Origin: Vicugna pacos
Taxonomy: Eukaryota > Chordata > Mammalia > Artiodactyla > Camelidae
Reading direction: 5' to 3'
NCBI RefSeq assembly: GCF_048564905.1
Contig: NC_133004.1
Span: forward strand, 44,250,105-44,314,104
Length of the DNA stretch: 64,000 bases
Shown piece after piece: positions 59,166 to 64,000 of this stretch; within the stretch, counting starts at the first letter, position 1; every line of letters begins with the position of its first letter. A program made the translations under genes and the position numbers. The notes beneath the pieces are model-generated. The model saw only the letters and a list, made by a program, of their open reading frames with translations, had not been told where the DNA came from and searched no databases.

Positions 59166-60095
59166 CCTATGACTTCTTTTTGCTTAGATTAGTTTGAGTT
59201 ACTTTCTGTGACTTTCAACCAAAGAAGACTCACACTGCAACTTACTATTTTTTTCCTGTCATAAAAACAATGAATTCAGATTTATTGTTGGAAAAAGGGA
59301 AAACACAGGTAATAAAAAAAGGAAAATCAAAATCACCTATAATACCACTACCCTGAGACAAATGTCATTAATAATATATTCATCCTAGTAAGTATTCTAT
59401 GAACAAGTGGTTTTCTAGCTTAAAAAAAAAAAACAAACAAGAACCCCAAATCTTAAAGGGATGCCCAGTTCACAAAACAGGTAAAATGGAACTGCTCTTA
59501 CTGAGGCTGGAGTGGGAGGCCTGGACCCCTCCCAGTGAGCCCCCCCACCAAGCTAAATTTTGGGCTTTGTTGGAAAACCGCCATCCGAAAGGACTGGCCG
59601 CTGGCCGCTGCGTGGCTACGTCCTCATCTGTGTAATCAGTCCCCAACTGCTGAGCACTTAGGTTGTTGCCAGTTTTCCATTGTTCTAGATAAACTCTATT
59701 ATAGACAAACTCTCTGAACTTTTTCTTCCCTTTAGCCGGGTTTGCTGGATCTCACTTGTCGCCTTGGAGAAGACAACAGATAAGGGGAGAGACGCGTTAG
59801 TCTCTTCTCCTTTCTCTGCGCCTAGTGGCCTTAAGCAAGGAAGTCTGTCCCTTTCTTGTCTCTCAGTCCCATCTTAAAGAGCACCGACATCTTTTCCATG
59901 CACATCCCCCCCAACCCGAACGCAGCCTCCCACGACGGAGCTGACCCCCTCCCTTTCATTTGGTTTCATCCAGGGGTCTGTGTGAGGCTGACCTGCACCA
60001 CTGTGGGGGTGACCACCCTGGCTATTTGTGGCTGGGTGGCCTTCAGACTGGTTAGCGCCCAGGCAGCACTGGCTGTTCAGTGTTTTTATCAAAAC
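59166..60095. other. Intergenic, no gene recognised
   Basis: AT-rich at 59250-59460, where caaaatcacctataatacca and accactaccctgagacaaat may belong to an old LINE-like repeat. No exon is recognised. Confidence 0.42.
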
Positions 60096-60108
60096 TAATC
60101 TATTTTAA

Positions 60109-60238
60109 ACCTTTAATGAAAAGAATATGAAAACGAATATATGTATGTATTGCAAGATTGGAACATTGTGCTGTCCCCAGAAATGGTCACACTGTAACTG
60201 ACTGTACTTTAATAAAAATAAATAAATTAATTAAAAAA
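60109..60238 (+). mobile_element. Cetartiodactyl L1 3' end with target-site duplication
   Basis: The tail aaagaatatgaaaacgaata to gactgtacttaataaaaata-type text is the L1 3' end. The 13-base repeat TAATCTATTTTAA flanks it exactly at 60096-60108 and 60239-60251. Only 130 bases are present. Confidence 0.93.
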
Positions 60239-60251
60239 TAATCTATTTTAA

Positions 60252-61365
60252 GAAATACTTTTTATTTTGAAGTTATTCTGGATTCACAAGAAGCTTCAAA
60301 AAATATTCAGAGAGGTTCCGTGTCCCCTACGACCAGTTTCCCCAGTGGTAACACCCTGCACAGCCACAGTCCAGCAGCAGAACCAGGAAGCCTATCTGTA
60401 CTACACGGCTTATTCAGATTTTGCCAGTTACGTATTTGTGTGTGTGTGTGCGTGCGCACGTGTGTAGTTTTATGTAATTTGTATCGCATGTGTAGGTCTG
60501 TGTCACAACCACCACAATCAAGCTATAAAACTGATCCATCATCACAAAAATCTCCTTCACGCCGCCCCTTTGTCGCCTCACCCCCCCTGCCCCCATGCCT
60601 AACCCCTGGAAACCGCTAATCTGTTTCCATCACTGTGATTTTGCCTTTTGAGGAATGTAACATAAATGAAAGCATATAATATGTAACCTTCCGAGACTGC
60701 CTCCCCTCCCCTACCTTATCGTAATTCCCTTGAGATTCATGAATGGTACTATGTATATCAGCAGCTTGTTACTTCTAATTGCTAAGCAGTACCCCCGTTG
60801 TGGATGGACACTTTCCTCCAAGGGGACTGGACTGTTTGCACTTTTTGGCCATTGGGAATAAAGTTGCTATGAACCAAGATTTTGGGGGGTAATTCTCTGA
60901 GTCAATGCCCCGAAGTGTAATTTCTGGGTTGTATAAGGGCATATTTAGTCCTGTGAGAAACTGTCATACAGCCTTCCAGAGTGACTGCACCATTTTACGT
61001 TCCCGCCAGCAGGGACACACACAACCCAGCTTCTCCACGGCCTCCTCAGGTTGGGGCGCTGTCACTATCTTTTAATTCTGGCCACCCTGGTCGGCACGCA
61101 GTCATTCTCCGCGGTGGTTTTAATTTTCATTTCTTCTGTGACCTGCGATGTCCAACTCTTTCCCTGTGTTTATCCGCCATCTCTATGTATTCTGCAGTGA
61201 CATCTCTCTTTATGTCTTTCGCCCATTGTCTAATTAGATAGTTTTTTGCTATTGACTTCTGACAGTTTTTTTTATAGACTCTAAATATAAGCCCATTGGT
61301 AAATTAGTGATTTTCAACTGTTTTCTCTCACTTTGCAGCTTGTTTTTTCATCCTCTTAATAGGGT
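60252..61365 (-). mobile_element. L1 3' portion (L1M type)
   Basis: The reverse L1 3' UTR and ORF2 end occupy about 1.1 kb: ttattctggattcacaagaa, caaccaccacaatcaagcta, cctggaaaccgctaatctgt, gttgtggatggacactttcc, gagtgactgcaccattttac and gcccattgtctaattagata. Confidence 0.82.
60434..60465. repeat. (TG)n microsatellite within L1
   Basis: The run tgtgtgtgtgtgtgcgtgcg and its continuation interrupts the L1 3' UTR. Confidence 0.85.
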
Positions 61366-62370
61366 AATTTTTTTTTCTATTGAGACACAATTGACATACC
61401 ATAAATTCACCCTTTTAAAGTGTATAATTCAGTAGTTTTTAGTATATTCACAAAGTTGTGTGACTGACATGTCTATTTAGTTCCAGAACATGTTGATCAC
61501 CCCCAGAATAAACTCCAGACTCATCAGCAGTCGCTCTGCAGCCCCCCACCCCCGTCTCTGCAGGCTGCTTTCTGTGCCTGTGGATTGGCCTGAAGTGTGG
61601 GTAGCCCACTTCATGTACGTGGAGCCGCGCACCACGCACCTTGCTGTGTCTGGCTTCTCCGCACCTCCAGGTTCTCCCCATCGTGTAGCGTGGGTCAGTA
61701 TTCCACTCCCTTCCACAGCTGGATGAAACCCCACTGTATAGATATACCACAGTTCATTTACCCATTGTTAGGAGTGGAACTGTGTCCTCCAAAAAAAGAG
61801 AATGTTGAAGCCTAACCCCCGACACCTCAGAATGTGACCTTATTTGGAAACAGAGTCGCTGCAGATGGAATCAGTTAAAATTAGGTCGTACTGGAGTCAG
61901 CCCTTAATCCGCGATGACCAACATCCTTATAAGATGCAGAGGGAAGAGGGCCACGTGACAACAGAGGCAGAGGCTGGAGCGGTGCAGCTCCAAGCCAGGA
62001 AATGCCAAGAACTGCCCGCAAAACCGGAAGCCGGAAGAGGCAGGGAGGATTCCCCTCCGGGTTTCAGAGGGAGCACCACCCTGCTGATACCTTGATTTCA
62101 GACTTCTGGCCCCAGAACCATGAGACAATACATTTCTATTGTTTTAAGTTACCTGGTTTGCAAATTACCGAAACCAAAATACCCATTCATCATTTGATGA
62201 TCATCTGGATTGTTTCCACCTTGGGGCTCATGTGACTCAGGCGGCTACGAACGCTTCTGGGCAGGTTTCTGGGCGGACGTGTGCTTTCAGTTCTCTTGGG
62301 TTCACACTCGGAGTGGAGCTGCTGAGTCACAGCGTCACTCTCTGCTTAACATCTCGTGTGTGTGGAAAAA
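61366..62370 (-). mobile_element. L1 3' portion, split by an MLT1-type LTR
   Basis: A second reverse L1 starts at ttctattgagacacaattga, with gacataccataaattcaccc and ctgtatagatataccacagt, up to 61765. It resumes at 62187 with atcatttgatgatcatctgg and attgtttccaccttggggct. Confidence 0.78.
61766..62180 (+). mobile_element. MLT1-type MaLR solo LTR (fossil) inside L1
   Basis: MLT1 landmarks: ggagtggaactgtgtcctcc, cagaatgtgaccttatttgg, aaacagagtcgctgcagatg and gttttaagttacctggtttg. The short repeat ACCCAT lies at both ends, in L1 sequence (about 61760 and 62181). It is younger than the L1 it interrupts, but an old, inactive relic. Confidence 0.85.
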
Positions 62371-62374
62371 TCTG

Positions 62375-63402
62375 AGTAACATCAAATCTACCATTTTCAT
62401 CAGTTTAAAGTGTGCATTTCAGCGGCACTAAGTGACTCACAATGCTGGGCAACCATCGCCGCGGTCGAGTTTCAGAATTTCTTCATCGCCCCAAACTGAA
62501 ACCCTGCACCCATGAAGCCCTCGCTCCCCACCCCACCCCACCCACCTCCAGCCCCTGGAAACTATTCATTTGCTTTCTGTCTCCATGGATCTGCTACTGT
62601 GGGTATTTCGTAGGAATGGAATCATGCCATGTGTGCCTGGCTTCTTTCACTCAGCATAGCGTTTTCAAGTTCAACTACATCCTAGCATGTATTAGTCATT
62701 GAAAGGAACAAATCTGACTCCATATTAGACCTGTTCCTTTGGCTCTAACCCTGGGCTCTGTTTCCTGGGCTGAGTCCTGCTGGCTCTGCACCTTTTGTAG
62801 AAGAATGTCACCTAGAGCCTGAAACAGACAGGACAGCCCATTCTCAAGGCTCCGACCTTTAAGGGTCTGACACTTTTCCTTCATATAGAGATAAAAAGTT
62901 GCAGAACATAGAATAACATGTGTCTTGTTGGACGTTTACAGGGACACCATGCCCTGACCCACGAGGATGGCTGCAAGAACAAAGGATTCCAACACCAGGA
63001 AGTTTGCAACAACCAGCCACACCCCCTCCACTTTTCAGTGGAGCCTGAATTCTGACTTGCAGAAGGTGGTTCTCTAGGACATTAGTCTGCCATCTTCTCA
63101 GTCTGATGGCTTTCTGAATAAAGTCATTATCCCTTGCCCCAACACCTCATCTCCTGACTTACTGGCCTGTCGTGCCGCGAGCAGAACAAGTTTGGACTCG
63201 GTAACACTCTTACGGAAGAACAGTATTCCGCTGTACGGTTAGACCTCATTTTGTTTATCTGTTCATCAACTGATGTACACTTGGACTGCTTCTGCCCTTC
63301 GGCTGCTGTGACTAATGTTGCTAGGAGCATTAGCGTACAAGTTTTCGAGCTCCTCTTTGCAGCTCTTTTGGGTGTACGCCCAGGAGTGCTGGGTCAGATG
63401 GC
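62375..63402 (-). mobile_element. L1 3' portion, split by a solo LTR
   Basis: A third reverse L1: aacatcaaatctaccatttt, caccgcggtcg-like worn text, cactcagcatagcgttttca and catcctagcatgtattagtc. After the inserted LTR it continues at 63207 with gaacagtattccgctgtacg, gttcatcaactgatgtacac and gctgctgtgactaatgttgc. Confidence 0.78.
62700..63206 (+). mobile_element. Solo LTR of unassigned endogenous retrovirus family (fossil)
   Basis: About 507 bases starting TG and ending CA interrupt the L1 cleanly. The right half has a polyadenylation signal (aataaa at about 63118) followed by a short U5-like stretch with cttgccccaacacctcatct and gtttggactcggtaaca, in the style of gamma-type (ERV1) LTRs. No internal region is seen, so it is a solo LTR. 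A clear target duplication was not found. Confidence 0.62.
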
Positions 63403-63552
63403 CGGGAAGAGGGCTCTCGCCAGAACTCGGTCACGCTGGCACCCAATCTGGGGCATCCAGCCTCCAGAGCTGGGAGAGCTACATCCCTGCTGCTTACGAG
63501 CTGCTCGGTCGACGGTGCTGTGTTAAGAGCAGCCTGAATGGACTAGGATGGT
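63403..63552 (+). mobile_element. MLT1-type LTR fragment (fossil)
   Basis: Only the right part of an MLT1-like LTR is seen: gaagagggctctcgccagaa, cagcctccagagctgggaga and gcctgaatggactaggatgg. Confidence 0.72.
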
Positions 63553-63559
63553 CGTTTTG

Positions 63560-63715
63560 CCTGTTTTTGACCTTGACCTCAACGAAGCCCACAGCATGTA
63601 TTGCTCTGCCCAGCATGGCGTCTGTGGGAGCTGCGCGTGATGTTGGAATGGGGTTTGTTCGTTCTCACTGCTGTGTCGTTCTCCATCATACGTGGGATAC
63701 CACATGCCGCAGGCT
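63560..63715 (-). mobile_element. L1 fragment, strongly decayed
   Basis: The phrase gtttgttcgttctcactgct, then gtgtcgttctccatcatacg and tgggataccacatg, is readable as reverse L1 (gttcattctcattgctgta, atattccattgtatg, aataccaca) with many changes toward C and G. Confidence 0.5.
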
Positions 63716-64000
63716 ACTGGGAACCCGGACCTAAAACGGAGCAGGAGACAGATTCCAGCAACAAGTGTTGCCCAGCAAGACAGGCAGCTACCCATCCCCC
63801 CAGTTCTGAAATGGAGACACCCAGGAAGAACTAGGGGGTCAAAGTCTGGACTCAATGTCCCCCAGGTCCCCATTGGATGACCGTGTATGCTATCCGAGCT
63901 CCCCCACATTCCCACGATTCTTTTCACCAAGGAGTGCTTGGCTTCGAATGGTCTGCACTGGAGCGGCTCCGCCTGCCCCCACTGAGATCAAGAGGTGCCT
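63716..64000. other. Intergenic, nothing recognised
   Basis: Unique-looking end of the window with no supported feature. Confidence 0.4.

Overview
This is mammalian nuclear DNA, almost certainly from a camelid (alpaca, llama or camel). The best lineage marker is a tRNA-derived SINE with the A-box tagctcagtgg, the B-box ggttcaatcc and the ending ccagtacctccattaaa. It is present in seven copies and matches my memory of the camelid-specific family (often called Vic-1 or CAM SINE). Several L1 3' ends are of the cetartiodactyl type. The background holds MIR, L2, old L1, MER5 and MLT1 relics shared by placental mammals.

The only protein-coding sequence I can support is the first coding exon of FOXK1, a forkhead transcription factor, on the minus strand at 21219 to 20672. 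It ends in a consensus splice donor. A CpG-island promoter without a TATA box lies just to its right. Everything left of the exon (1 to 20671) is the beginning of FOXK1 intron 1, transcribed right to left. It contains old repeats, two short L1 tails, a degenerate minisatellite beside exon 1 and a few AT-rich, repeat-poor stretches that may be regulatory. No second FOXK1 exon was found.

Everything right of about 21.5 kb is upstream intergenic DNA packed with interspersed repeats. All seven camelid SINEs are here, with L1 fragments of several ages, L2 and MIR relics, MER5-type DNA transposons and several MLT1-type MaLR solo LTRs. Between 60.1 and 63.7 kb the elements are nested inside one another.

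The main unexplained feature is a second strong CpG island at about 45.8 to 46.7 kb, roughly 25 kb upstream of the FOXK1 start codon. It carries three NRF1-like sites, two CACGTG E-boxes one helical turn apart, and a short open frame ending in a good splice donor. It looks like a housekeeping-type promoter with no gene that I recognise. I found no evidence of an undescribed multi-gene system, CRISPR array or similar. Repeat family names and boundaries come from memory of consensus sequences and are approximate.
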